64,000 nucleotides of DNA from Isoetes taiwanensis (lineage: Eukaryota; Streptophyta; Lycopodiopsida; Isoetales; Isoetaceae). The notes beneath the pieces are model-generated. The model was given only the letters and a program-made list of their open reading frames with translations. It ran no database searches and was not told the origin of the DNA. The DNA lies in NCBI GenBank assembly GCA_021234155.1, contig JAJEKV010000003.1, positions 26,891,166 to 26,955,165 on the forward strand, written 5' to 3'. Positions 23,360 through 35,300 of this stretch are shown one piece after another (the first letter of the stretch is position 1; each line of letters starts with the position of its first letter). A program made the translations under genes and the position numbers.

Positions 23360-23720
23360 AACTGTACAATATCTCTGGCAAATTTTTGTTATTCTATCGG
23401 GCCACATTTATTTCACGTGAAATAAGACATAAATTCTATGTAACAGAAAATAATAATCACAAAGCTTTTGTCAACAGATTCTTTGTAATGTTTACGGAAA
23501 CTTGTTATAGAAAATAAGAATCGCACAGCTTTTGTGAAGTTGGCTATTGTAGCTATAGTCCACTGATTGTCCACCTTCCAATATCACTTTGAGCGAGCCA
23601 TTACTACCGACATAATAGTGAAGCATATTTCATATTTCGATTGACATCCTTAACATAGCTACCACCCTCCTTAAACCCAACTTACCTTGTTTCTTCTTCA
23701 GAATAATCAATTTGCAGAGC
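23360..23720 (-). other. 3' flank of CNX5
   Basis: AT-rich sequence after the CNX5 stop codon, presumably 3' UTR and terminator. No clear poly(A) signal was picked out. Confidence 0.35.
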
Positions 23721-26700
23721 TCAGTACAATGGGAATTGTGAATCAACCTCTTTAGCCCAAGACTCCAAGCCGCCTTTGACATCAAATGCCATGGCAAATC
23801 CCTTATCGCGAAGAACTTCAACTGCTCTTTGCGAATCATTACCCCGTCTACACAACACATAAATTGGAATTTGTTCCCTTTCAATTGTGCTCCCACCCTC
23901 TTTCGCGGATGTAAATTTGGTTTCTATTAGGTTTTCAACTGTTTCAATCTGCTGCTCTAGTCTAGAAAAAGCAATGTTGATAGAATTTGGTAAGGAGACA
24001 ATTTTATATTGATGCTCTTCTCGCACATCAAGCAAAATATAAATGCCACCACTGCTGATTTCTCTCTTCAAATCAAAACATGAAATTTGGTGTGAGGGTG
24101 AAACGATCTGCTTCCTTGGGGGTGCCTGATTAATTTCAAAACAATCCAAATCAATGTTCTCGTGTAGGTGGAAAGACGTAATAAATGAACCACGTTAAAG
24201 TTTTTTCACCTTGTCTGAGAGAGAGGATCCAGTAAACGCTTCATAATCAATCTGACTAAGATTCTCCTTTGAGATTTTTGATTCCATGCCACAGGCAAGA
24301 CAGGCAGGATTTTTCCCTCTGAGTTTTACCTATAAGAGTGCAGGAATTAGAAATCAATTCCTTTCCAATAAAAAATAATATAACTTCAAAGAATCAGTAC
24401 AATATGTATGGCAGTTGACAGAGCATCAAAGATTAACAAACGTTGGCTCAGAGGTTCTCCAACTTCACTTGCTAGTTTTATAGCTTCCAAAGCCTGTAAA
24501 GAACCAATAATACCAGGGACTGCAAACAAGTCATTGTTAAAATGGAAGGTAGTAGAAAATGCATCGGAACAGCTTAAATTGCACTGTTGCTGCATAAAAG
24601 ATACAGAATTCCAATATGATTTCTCTTACCAACACCTAGAACGCCACTGTCCGAACAGCGTTGACAAGCATCGGATGGTGGAGGTTCAGGGAACAAACAA
24701 CGATAGCAAGGGCCACTTCTAAAGTTGTACACGGTAAGCTGCGCGGTAAGTTTGTAGAATTAAAAAAGGTTAACAAAGAACCTGAGCTTTTCTTATATGC
24801 AAACTGAAATGACTATTTCAACAATAAAATAAACTTGAAGCAAAGAAAATAAGAAAAAAGTTACCATACTTGCCCATCAGTTCCTAAAGCAGCACCAGAG
24901 ACCAACGGCTGCACAACATATGGCACAACCATCAGTGAAAAAATTGGATGTAAGTGTTATTTTTTCTGAATCTAAAATTGGCATAAGAGAAATGCATAAG
25001 AACTAAATGCAAATAAATGGATGTCAATTGAGGCTGTGCAAAACTGCAATATCTTAAGAACTTTTCTTACAAATTTCATTGCTAACAAGATAGAATACAG
25101 TTATTTCTGTCAATAATATCCATGGAAACTAAAAGAAGAAGGATGGACATATGTGCAACATATACCTTCCCCATGGCAACACAAGCATCGTTTATAAGGT
25201 AGCGCGTTGGCACATTATCTGTTGCATCGACAACCACGTCATATCTTTGTGTAGTTCAGATTAAAAATAACGGATATTGGTCATGAAAAACAGTAGTGTT
25301 ATGATATCAAAAATAGACTCATAGAGCCTCTTACTTTTTTCTGAATTGCAAGGCAAAAAGCAGTTATACTATTCACAGGGAAGGATACTTTGCCACGATT
25401 TCTATTGCATTTGATGCATGGAAACACGTGTCGTACTCGACAATCCTCGTGCACGAATTGATACTATAACAACATGAATCACCCATTAAAACAACAACAC
25501 ATTATCAAAATAGGATTGTACCATTGATTCAGCAATATCTTTTTTCTATAGAAGTTCAAATTGCTATTTCTAGACAGAGAATCCAATTGCTATGACGGGT
25601 ATGGTTGCATTTATATGACTTCACATTCAGCATATTGTGTCTCTATAAGTATCTTTTGCATATGGAAATATACACTACATCCAATTAGACTTTTCAAGTG
25701 AATGGTTTAGTTCATGAACCAACAATGAATAAAGGTAGAAGCTGAAAAAGTTGTTCTTTGCATTCCAATTATAATTCATAGAAGTAAATACTAAGAAATG
25801 CTAACAGTCATCAGCACAAGCGACCAATTGATCAACCCTGACATGCAAATATGATTGTATATGTATATAAGAAAAACGTTCCATGATTAAGTTGTTTATA
25901 TTCTTCAAACCTCTCATTAAGAAACAAACAAAGAAAGGTAATGAATGGAAAAGGCTTACGCACGGCAAGCAGCAGATGCAGATTTCACTTTTGGCTCTCC
26001 AATAAACGCTTCTTGATGAATGACCTGCTTGTGAATACAATTGCATCAAAAGGAATCTGAAGCATTCTTCTCAAGACATGCTTAATTTTCACATAACATC
26101 TTTAGGGGATGAACACAGAAAAATAATAGGACATCCTTTGTATATTTATCACAGGAAATGCTACCTATATCCACGATAGAGGTACAAACTAATTGGTATT
26201 TAATAAAATCTACTTTTGGTATTTCTTTTGCTCTGCCAAAACAGGTCTGCAGTATACTCACTTGGCGGTGGAGATTATTCAATTCAACAGCGTCATGGTC
26301 AACCAAGCCAAGACATCCTATTGAAAAAAGAAGTTCGTGTCAATGTCAGCAAAAAAACTGTCAGCAGAAAAACACCGCAATTAGAAAGTTGACATTGATT
26401 TCCTCCAGCAATAGTCCTACTTGTGCACACAATTTGTCTTCATGTCAGACTCATAGAAAGAACACCAGCAATCACCTCAGGGAGAAAAACAACAAGGCAT
26501 CTCAAGGAATTTCATAGTGTACTAGGACTAAGAACCATTGTCATCCAGTTATGCCAATTTTATGTTCTGATTGTGTAATATAAACCGACTGTATGCCTCT
26601 TCTCCTACAGACGTCTCTTAGACCTTGCAAGCAGCGAGCACAAGCTTTTACTTTACGAATCAAAAACCCACTCACCAACACCAGCAGCGGATAGATAAAG

Positions 26701-27134
26701 GGCTACAGGGGACCCTAAGCCTCCAGCTCCAATAACAAGCACTGAAGACTTCAGAAGCTTTTCTTGGCCTGAATGTACAAAGAACAAACAAGCGATCATA
26801 GAGCATACTTATTTTTAACGTACAACTTGAGTATACCTAATGCAAATGAAACTAAAGGGAATCGCATTTCAGTCTAACCTCTGACACCAAATGCAGGGAC
26901 AAGAAGCTGCCTGCTATATCTGTGGACCATGTCTGCATTCAATTCATGGTCAAGACAAGGGGCTCCCAAGTTACAGTATTGGCCGATTCTGCAATGGCCA
27001 TCTTCCGAGGCCAGAGAAACATACTCAACCTTGCCTTCTTGCACAGTGGTGTTAATTTTATATGCATCTAGGTCCTTTTGAAGCAATCTTATTTGCTCTG
27101 TAAGTCGTGCATTTTCCAAGCGCAACTCTTCCAT
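23721..27134 (-). CDS. CNX5: Adenylyltransferase and sulfurtransferase MOCS3/CNX5 (Uba4 family), 11 exons
   Basis: This protein activates the C-terminal glycine of small ubiquitin-like sulfur carriers by adenylation, then thiocarboxylates them from a rhodanese persulfide. Partners are CNX7 (MoaD) for molybdopterin synthesis and URM1 for tRNA wobble-uridine thiolation; it acts in the cytosol. Exons by splice sites, all GT-AG, are: 27134-26879, 26768-26676, 26317-26262, 26024-25960, 25463-25389, 25244-25166, 24908-24870, 24738-24630, 24519-24401, 24329-24210, 24158-23721, giving 482 residues. Human and Arabidopsis proteins are about 460. Motifs are an N-terminal coiled coil ([11 protein letters not shown]), [19 protein letters not shown] (99-105), [17 protein letters not shown], zinc pairs C232/C235 and C307/C310, adenylation-domain Cys249, and a rhodanese domain with LLDVR and C440 in the CRRGND loop. 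All key residues are present. The last intron is 51 bp with this acceptor. A CAG at 24127-24125 would give 84 bp and 11 fewer residues. An upstream in-frame ATG (27203) would add 23 residues. Confidence 0.95.
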
Positions 27135-27177
27135 GATCGAGGGCTTAGGGCGCCAAATTTCTATAGGGTTTTTGCAT

Positions 27178-27200
27178 GGTCTAGATATAAATTTTTTGTG
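27178..27200 (-). promoter_or_regulatory. Weak TATA-like element upstream of CNX5
   Basis: The minus strand reads AATTTATATCTAGA about 50 bp before the chosen ATG at 27134. If it is a TATA box, the upstream ATG at 27203 would lie outside the transcript, which favours the MEEL start. The spacing would leave a very short 5' UTR, so this is tentative. Confidence 0.25.
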
Positions 27201-27330
27201 CAATGGTAAGTTCCCCTTGGTATAGATTCTGGCCGAGAGAAACCAGAACCTTTTGTGGCTTCAAATTTTTAATAAAAAAAATATGCTTCTTCTTATCAGA
27301 TTCATCATTGCATTTGCACAAGCATTAATG

Positions 27331-27465
27331 TACTAATCGAGACAAACAGATGGATTGGGGAGCCACGCCAAGACAAAGTTTGTCAGTGCTGCCAAGGGGG
27401 AGCCATTGAAGATGAGTGCCACACTCTTAGGCATGTGAATGCTGCCCCATTTATCAAAGATTGTA
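27331..27465 (+). mobile_element. LINE fragment: terminal zinc-finger coding segment
   Basis: The plus strand reads ETNRWIGEPRQDKVCQCCQ and then EDECH. This matches the 17.43-17.52 kb LINE copy (ISRWIGEPQQIRLCRCCQ, EDEYH) residue by residue with a C-C-C..H spacing. Only this end is present. It lies about 200 bp upstream of the CNX5 start, in the opposite orientation, between that gene and the NLR fossil. Confidence 0.7.
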
Positions 27466-27479
27466 CCTTCCGTCCAAGT

Positions 27480-30085
27480 TAAGAATGCTTAAGTTTGGTG
27501 ATCCATCCAGCAAGTGCCACAACGAATCCGGAATCTTGTTGCATCTCCACATATGAAGTTTGGAGTATAAGCAGCAAAGGCTTCCTTTGGAACTACTGAA
27601 ACTCTATCGAATTACATATTAAGTCTGCTTCAAAATTGAAGGCACCTTCTCCAAGAATCTCTCGGAAATTTTATCCCGTGAAGACCTTTAAATAAAGACC
27701 TTGTGACAGCAGAGGATAAATTGAATTGAATTTGTTTTTCAATTCATAATTCGAACGCCCATAAAGAAACCGGAGGTCAGGCATTTCCTAAGCTCCTCAA
27801 TGTCAAGTCGGGAAATGCAATTATTTTCTAGTAGAATACGAATGTCTAGCCTTAATAGGTCCGAAATGTGGAGATCTAGTTCTCAGGAGAGGACTAAGAT
27901 TCTTTTCAGAAGACAATTTCCCCGCTGCCCTTACATACAACATGTGAACTATCAAACACCACATTTGAAAAAGCCTCCAAACATTTACAATCGTTGATTA
28001 ATAAATTTCTACAAGGAGGGCACTTGGGAAAAGAAGTCAAAGATTTCCATCCTGATATTACAAGAGTAAGCAAGTACTGAGAGCATCAAGAGCGTGAAGA
28101 TAGTCTCCACTGGATTCGATGTATAGATTTCCAAATCCATTCAAGAACTTAAATTGGCATATCTAATCAAGTAAGCTTCCTTAAGATCAAGCTTATACAT
28201 TCTCGTGTCTTTCAACTTACTCAAATCTACTAAATTCTCTCTCAGGCCTAATGGTCGGCTTCAAATGTATTTTTGAGGCCTTTCTTGCTTTGAAATATTA
28301 TGAAATGTCAAGTCCCAAAGCACATCATGTATTTTGCATCTCTCTCGTCTTATTTTGGTATTTTTTATACTAGTGAATAAACCTATCACGTTCTAAAACT
28401 ATATATGTTTGATCTAGAGGATCTTTTCCCCGCTTTGAAGCAACCTCTTCCCCTACCCAAAGAATTCATCAAAGACTTGACATGTATTTCTTTTCATCTT
28501 TCCGCGAAAAGCACCAAAGTACAAAAAACATTTTCTAAGTTTGCCCATATTCTCTTCCTTACTTTCAAGTGCATTGTAGCTTACTTGCAAAACTTGGAAC
28601 AACTCTACATCATGGTGGAAATAAAAAAAGAGATAAACCAAGTTTCAACTAGAGGGTTGCTCAAACAAAATTATTTCAAATAAATAACTGCAAACAGAAA
28701 AACAGACTGCATTATATATGAGTGATAATGGCTATAAAAGGCATACGATTGTTTTCTAAACTAATTTTCATCTGAATCTATTTAGAATTATATATTTCAA
28801 AAATATAAATTCAATATTTAGTGATTTAACCAATTTACAATTTGGCAAATAGGATAATTTATAAATGAAATTTGACGATTTACTAAATGGATAACCTTAA
28901 ACTATCATCAGAATTTCATAGTTTACAAACTCTAGCACTTTCAAAACATTGTAAAAAAGTTTCTAGTTGAAATTGATTGAATAATAAAGTTTGTGTTTTA
29001 AAAACAATTTCTTAGATAGTTTATTTTTAATGAAAAAAAAAATATTGAAAATGATTAATCAATAATAAACCATTCATATTTTTTTCATTAAAACATATAT
29101 GCAATCAATTAATTAATTTTTTAGCTAAAACTTTCTTTAAATATTTTGAAAACATAACTTTTAAATCATATATAATTCTTTTTATATGAAAATTTAATTT
29201 GATAGATTAAAATAAATAATTTAAAAAGCATTTTTATGCTTTAATAACCATCACAATTTTGATAGAAGCATTAATCAATAAAATTATTAGAATAAACAAG
29301 AGTTGAAAATATATATAATCTTATCATTACAGACTTGATTTAAATCTGTTTCACCTGGATATTTTTGAGATGCAACAACTCTGAAAATATTTTGAATTTT
29401 AAGCAATTGGTCAAGTTTAGAACTTTAAGCTTTGTCAAATTCCCGAATGATTGTGATAAATTTTCAATGTAATGATACATGCAAGATTGAGCACAACAAA
29501 GCAATGAGCCTTCCTAAGCTATCAAGCAAATATTTAATGGATGTCTCGGCAAACTAAGCACTTGCAATGAAAATAAGCTTTAAAGGCTTCATCAAGGCAG
29601 CTCTTCATATTTGAGAGGTCGAAAGTAGTAGCACCTGAGATTTATATGCCTCCAAGAGAGATTCTAACAATTTTGTCATCAACTAAGTTCTCTCAGGCTC
29701 AATGGTCAATAAAACAGATCTTCTTGAGGCCTTTCTCGCTTTGAAATATGAAATGTCAAGTCCCTAAGCACATCATGATTTGCATCTCTCTGCCTTATTT
29801 GGTATTTTTTCTACTCAAGGAATAACCTATCAAAGACGCCTAAAACTATATATGTTTGATCTAGAGGATCTTTCCCTACTTGAAGCAACCCTTCCCTACT
29901 CCAAAGAATTAACAAAGATGTGACATGTATTTCTTCATCTTTCCAAGGAAGCACCACAAAGCACAAAAACATTTTCTAAATTTGCCATTATTCTCCTTGC
30001 TTTCAAGTGCATTGTAGTTACTCTCAAAACTTGAACAACTCTACATCATGGTGGAAACCAAAAAGAGATAAACCAAGTTTCAACT
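27480..30085 (-). pseudogene. Broken NLR (NB-ARC-LRR) immune receptor gene with internal duplication
   Basis: Plant NLRs sense pathogen effectors; the NB-ARC domain is a nucleotide switch. On the minus strand the upper copy (30.06-29.70 kb) reads EIHVTSLLILWSREGLLQ, KDPLDQTYIVLG, and NHDVLRDLTFHISKRERPQ. This is the ARC2 region, with HDV where MHD is usual. LRR-like SFGNLTKLKVLNLTNCLKF follows at 29.45-29.38 kb. The lower copy (28.64-28.24 kb) reads LQVSYNALESKEE, KCFLYFGAF, IHDVLWDLTFH and LSKLKDTRMYKLDLKEA, then LRR-like SLTSFPKCPPCRNLLINDCK (about 28.0 kb) and IPDSLWHLLDGSPNLSILNL (about 27.5 kb). The wording HDVLRDLAxHxS resembles the RPW8/ADR1-type and other CNL groups. Both copies contain stops and frame changes. 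No P-loop (GxGGxGKT) or N-terminal domain is seen. A dead receptor is the firm call; the subclass is inference. Confidence 0.8.
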
Positions 30086-30770
30086 AAAGGTTTCAAACAA
30101 AAATTATTTCAAATAAATAACCGCAAAATGTAAAAAACCAGACATATATGAGTGATAATGCATATGTGCCAGTACAATGCATTGTTTTCTAAAATTTTTT
30201 CATTTGACCCATTTATAATTATATATTTCAAAAAATATAAACTAATATTTAAAGGATTTTAACCAATTTACAATTTGGCAACAGGATAATTTATAAAATG
30301 AAATCAATTTACATACTAAATGGATAACTTTAAACTATCATCAGAATTTCATAGTTTACAAACTCTAGTACTTTCAAAACATTGTAAAAAAGTTTCTGGT
30401 TGAAATTGATTAAATAATAAAGTTTGTGTTTTAAAAACAATTTCTTAGATAATTTATTTTTAATGAAAAAAAATATTGAAAATGATTAATCAATAATAAA
30501 CCATTCATATTTTTTTCATTAAAACATAGATGCAATCAATTAATTAATTTTCTAGCTAAAACTTTCTTTAAATATTTTGAAAGCATAACTTTTTATATGA
30601 AAATTTAATTTAATAGATTAAAATAAATAATTTAGAAAGCATTTTTATGCTTTAATAACCATCACAATTTTGATAGAAGCATTAATCAATAAAATTATTA
30701 GAATAAACAAGAGTTGAAAATATATATAATCTTATCATTACATACTTGATTTAAATTTGTTAGATTTGAA
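28225..30770. repeat. Tandem duplication of about 1.1 kb, period about 1.45 kb
   Basis: The segment from CTAA.TTCTCTC..AGG (28230) to TTATCATTACAGACTTGATT (about 29345) recurs from 29682 to about 30765. Each copy has an NLR ARC2 segment on its left and about 650 bp of very AT-rich, intron-like DNA on its right. The right parts are nearly identical over long runs, while the left parts differ by many small indels. The spacer 29.36-29.68 kb holds LRR sequence, so the duplicated unit includes part of the NLR gene. Confidence 0.85.
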
Positions 30771-32050
30771 TAAGTACAGATTTTATTAAATATATATCAT
30801 ATACCTTCATTCCCACCAGGGAGGACGGATGCAGGGAGGAGAATACCATAATATAAAATTAAGATGCAAATAATCATCATCATTATCTTTATCTGCATAG
30901 CCGTCCACTACTGCAAATTTACTCTTATCTATTTAAATTCTTGTTTCACAACAACACTCTCTATTTATTACATCTCAACAAAAGTAGAAGAATGGTAAAG
31001 GGATGGAAGGAATGGTAAACAACTCACAAGTATACAAAGGTCGTGACATACTTTAACTTAATTTATATTTTCTATCTGAATATCTGTTATATATATACAA
31101 TTATATAAGCTGCCCCCTTGTTTTAGGACCCGAAAGGCCGCCACCGGACGGCCCAGATCATGGGAGATCCGACCTACCGAGATAAGGCCACGCCATCCTC
31201 CCCTAAAGAACCCACTTGGGGATCCGGCCTCAAATTAGGCATTTCATCTTGGACTGTCGATTTGCTTGGGGCTTTTTAATCTACCAAATTCCGCATTTCA
31301 TCCTAATCGTCCATTGAAGGCGATTCCGGCATGCATGCACAATAGAGCAGAGATTTCCTTTGATATGCTAATCCGATTGACATTGTCGGCTTCTCCTTAA
31401 GAAAACAGCCGACATAATTTGAGGGTTCTTCATAATCCGACCGCACGGCTTCTCCTACAAACAGCCGACACTTGACGCTCCATTCCCTGTACAGTGGATT
31501 TTGCAGAAATAAAGCTATGGGTTCGATGGAACTTATGAGATTGGAGGAGAAGCATGGTTCGATGGCACTAGTCTTTACCCAGGACACACAGAAGGATTCG
31601 TTCAAGCAAATAAGAGAAACAGATCTGCTTACATTTTTTTCTTATTGAACTGATACTGACACCTGAGCCCTTTGAAAACATGCAGGAGATATCACATTGG
31701 TTGCAGCGATTCCAGCTTCTTGGAATGAGAGCTGGTCTATTTTCATCAGGGTATTATCACGGGCCTTTGCCTTTGGTTTTCGTGCCCCTTTTTTCTGTCA
31801 TTTGCATGCCATCAATGGCAAGTGTCTTTAAATCGCCAGTGAAGGTAGAGTGTTCGACTAGTTTCTCTAAGATGAACCAATGCTGTACTCTGTCTCCGGC
31901 CTGCCTGATGACCCATGCCATAAGCACGCTTACCATGTCCAAAGTTCCACCAACGGCAGAAAGACCATGCTCCTTTCATCCCCGCTTGAAAGCTTGTTGG
32001 ATCATAAATTGTGATTTTGCTTATTTTTATTTAGGTTTGTGGCTAAACGC
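30771..32050. other. Stretch with no named gene; GC-richer island at 31.1-31.6 kb
   Basis: After AT-rich DNA, 31.10-31.60 kb is richer in GC, includes two GGCTTCTCCT..ACAGCCGACA segments (near 31.39 and 31.45 kb), and leads to ATGGGTTCGATGGAACTTATG at 31527. That could be a promoter plus first exon (about 43 codons, MGSMELMRLEEKHG), with GCAGGAGATATCACATTGG near 31.68 kb as the next acceptor. I recognise no protein. Confidence 0.25.
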
Positions 32051-32057
32051 AGATTCT

Positions 32058-32306
32058 AATGACGATTTTGACGTTTCAGTTGCAAGCGAAATTGTGGCAG
32101 TGCTGGCATTGAGAACTTGCTTGGCTGACATGCACAGACAGCTGGGGGGTATAGTGATAGGAGCAAGCAGAGATAGGGAACCTGTCACTGTAGATGTTTC
32201 TTTTGGAGTAGGTGGTGCTTTAACTGTGTTGATGACTAACATGGATGCAAACTTTGAGGGCAGAGCAGTTTTTGTCCATGCAGGACCCTTCTGGCAATAT
32301 GAGTAG
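32058..32306 (+). pseudogene. THFS: Fragment of formate-tetrahydrofolate ligase (10-formyl-THF synthetase)
   Basis: The enzyme makes 10-formyl-THF from formate, THF and ATP in one-carbon metabolism. The frame reads DFDVSVASEIVAVLALRTCL, ADMHRQLG, VIGASRDREPVT, FGVGGALTVLM and VFVHAGPF. This follows the conserved stretch of the family (GFDISVASEIMAVLAL, LADMR.RLG, DLGVGGALTVLM, VHAGPFANIAHG) over about 80 of its ~630 residues. About five residues are missing between ALTVLM and EG, and the NIAHGNS region after HAGPF is lost to a stop (TAG). The N-terminal ATP loop and the rest were not seen. I infer a relic; an exon of a gene with distant exons is less likely given the missing residues. Confidence 0.6.
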
Positions 32307-32309
32307 TCA

Positions 32310-35300
32310 ATCTGTCTACCTACTAAAGCTCTTTGTTTACGTAGCTAAACCTCCATTTCTTCCATTATTTTTTGGTTTTGTTGAAGTTTACATGATTCAT
32401 TCTGGAACGCAGTGCAATGAACATTGAGGTTGCTAACTTCATACTGGGTCTGCTCGAGAAGGAAGGGGCGAAATGGAGCAATTATCTTCTGAGGTATAAT
32501 TTTATTTTGTTTACAAAATGAGGGCTCATGATTGCTTTAGGTTCAATCCTAGACATGAATAGATTAAGGTCAGGATCCTTAACATAGGGTTATTAGGGCC
32601 TGCAGGGCACCTTGCTTTTGGTGGTAGATCAGAATGAGGTATGCAAGGCGGCAGGTTATGACTCAATGCACAACGGCTGAGTGCGCGGAATAAAGAATAG
32701 AAGGCAGTATGTATGTGATTCTTTAGAAGCATTCATTAGATTTTCACTCTCTATGCATTTCAGTCAAACAGACATGATCATCACCATAGCTTACATTGGT
32801 TCTCAGTCAATGGATTTCTTATAAGGAAGATTCAGAGCTAAAAAGAACTTTGCCTCCGCTGTTAAATACCCCCAGGCAAGCTTTATATTATTTGCAACTC
32901 AATCAAATAAGTTGATACAGATTTCTAAAATTATAATGAATAACATGGATACACAGTCAGATAGCTACTGAGAGACTTGGTGCAAACGGCTTCCTGGAGG
33001 TGGAACTATATCATTTTATAAGATAGGCTATTTTTTCGATTGCAATGGGAAGTCCCAAATTGGCAGATTCTTCTCTCTGGATTTATATGTTTTGTTCAAA
33101 TATCCTTTTTCCTGAACTTTTAGCAATGTAAATTTATTTCTACTTTACCATGGTCCTTTTCCTCAGCTTTCTTCTTCACTGCTTGCTTCATCAGCTTTAT
33201 GTTCAGTCCGGTCTTTAGGTGCTGCAATGAATAGTTTCATCATGTATAGAGTCTATTGTGTATTTAATGACCTGATCTAATGATCCTATTTTTTAGAATC
33301 CAGTGGCCCTTAAACGCGACATTTTGGACACATGTACATAGACAATGCAGAATCTATCATCAACAACCTGCAGCAGAACTCGGCGCCACATGGATGTTCT
33401 TATTTATTTTGCAAAAATCTCTGGCAAAACCATTTTGGCAGATTGGCAACTTATTTGCGCTGGCAGTAAGGGTAGTAAGGTTGTTCTAGTGGGCGACTCT
33501 CTAGTGGTGCAGTTAGGTTTCACAGCCAGATATAGTGGCCAAGCTAGGTGTAAAAACAACTTGGTTGGAAATTTATCAGAATACCAATGTTTTGCAAATT
33601 ATATATTGTATCTATCTTCACAAATTTCCATGCTGCAGGCTGCAGAAGAGACTGGGATATCTATGCAAAGCCCAAGTTGCTTCCAACACATGCATAGGCC
33701 AGTTCCAAACTTTGACGGTCAGGAAATGTCATTGACTTCCTACTTAAACTGAAGCATACCTCCACATCTCTATCCTTGACATTAATAAGGGCTTTATTCA
33801 TGTTGTTGCAGGACTCTCCTTTGTGAGCCGCTTTGTGAGCTTTGGACATTTGGGTGCAAGTGCTGATTAACTCTTTTGTGAAGTCTATAGTAATGCATGC
33901 ATTGCCTGCTGCGTTCAGAAATCCTTTTCCATAACCAGGTAAAGCTAGGTATTCTCGGTAAAGTTAGATATTCTGCTCAAGATTTAGGAAGGTGATACTA
34001 TTTGCCTCATTGGTTGCCGGTGAAAACAAGAAAGAGCATTCTGCCATATTCTCGCCTTAGAAGAGAGGTGATCATGCCCTATGTCCGCCTTTAACTTTCT
34101 TCAAATACACATAGTACTACTTTAGTATGGAACTGATTAAATGATGAAATTAGGGTCTCTACATCAGCTTATTAAAATTGAAGGGAGCAAGAGTGAAACC
34201 CACGCTTCTTTGCTTTATTTTCTAAAGCCTTCTCGGACATAGTTTTACATCTGTTCAACTGCCTTACCTGTGCTTATAACGTGACAAGCTGGCCTACTCA
34301 TCTTGCATTATTATTTGATGTGCATACCTAGGTAAATTTGATTGTATGTCAAGGATTTGGTTGTAAGTACGAGTTTTCGAAGCCCACCTCTGTTCACAAT
34401 TTTAAGGATTCTTTTTAATCTTTCATCTTGCTCCCATGTTTGTTTTTGGATTTCACCAAGGAACCTAAAGCACATAACGGTGCTTGAGTATCCAGGTAGT
34501 TTTAAGTGCATTGTGTTTCAGAAGGTTATGACCCTTTCCATTTTATGCATATTTTAGGTTTCCAGTTCACTTCCTGATCATCTTAGAGTTGTCAAAAATA
34601 TGCAGGAAGCAGCGGATCTTTAGCACATGGAGCTGTTAACTGGTGGAAGGTTGGATCCATGTTCATGTCTGTTATTGTTGCTCTATTGCTGGCAAATTAT
34701 GCCTTTGTTATTCCATCAGGTTTTGTACTTGGCATCCTTAGTTATGGCAACGCGCTTGTGCTTTGCACAACTCGTTGGATTTACCCGGCCAAAGGCTAAA
34801 ACAACATTTTACCTTGATCTTTAGAGTCAGAAAATAGAATTCATTGGTTGTCCAAATGCTGATTGTATCATAAGTAATAAGTGCATCAAGTCACGTAAAT
34901 ATAATGACCTGATAAGAAGTTGAGAGGGCTTTGGAAAGCATAATGGATTATTGATTTCAAGGAGAGATACTCTAGCAAAAAGTCACATGTCTCCAGCTCC
35001 ATTGCCCACGTAAAGATGCCTTATATTTTGCATCCACCTATAGGATCCTTCAATGTTACTCCTAAACTAGAAGCTAAAATGGAAAGGTTTAATTTGCAAA
35101 TAAATAAGGAGCATGAACTTAGGAGAACTTAATCTTTCTTAGTTGTCTTTAATCATAGAATCTCCTTATATTTATGTATTAACAAAGCAAAATCTCCTAA
35201 TCGCTAAGGGCATGCAATTAGGTTTGGGCTAATGCAACCTTTATTCTAATGGTGGAATCATAATAAACTGAGACCTAAAAGCTTAAAAGTCTAAAGGGTG

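Noticed and set aside
31680-32306. A 208-codon frame taken as one protein
   Set aside because: Only the last ~80 codons match formate-tetrahydrofolate ligase; the first part has no link to that family and no domain.
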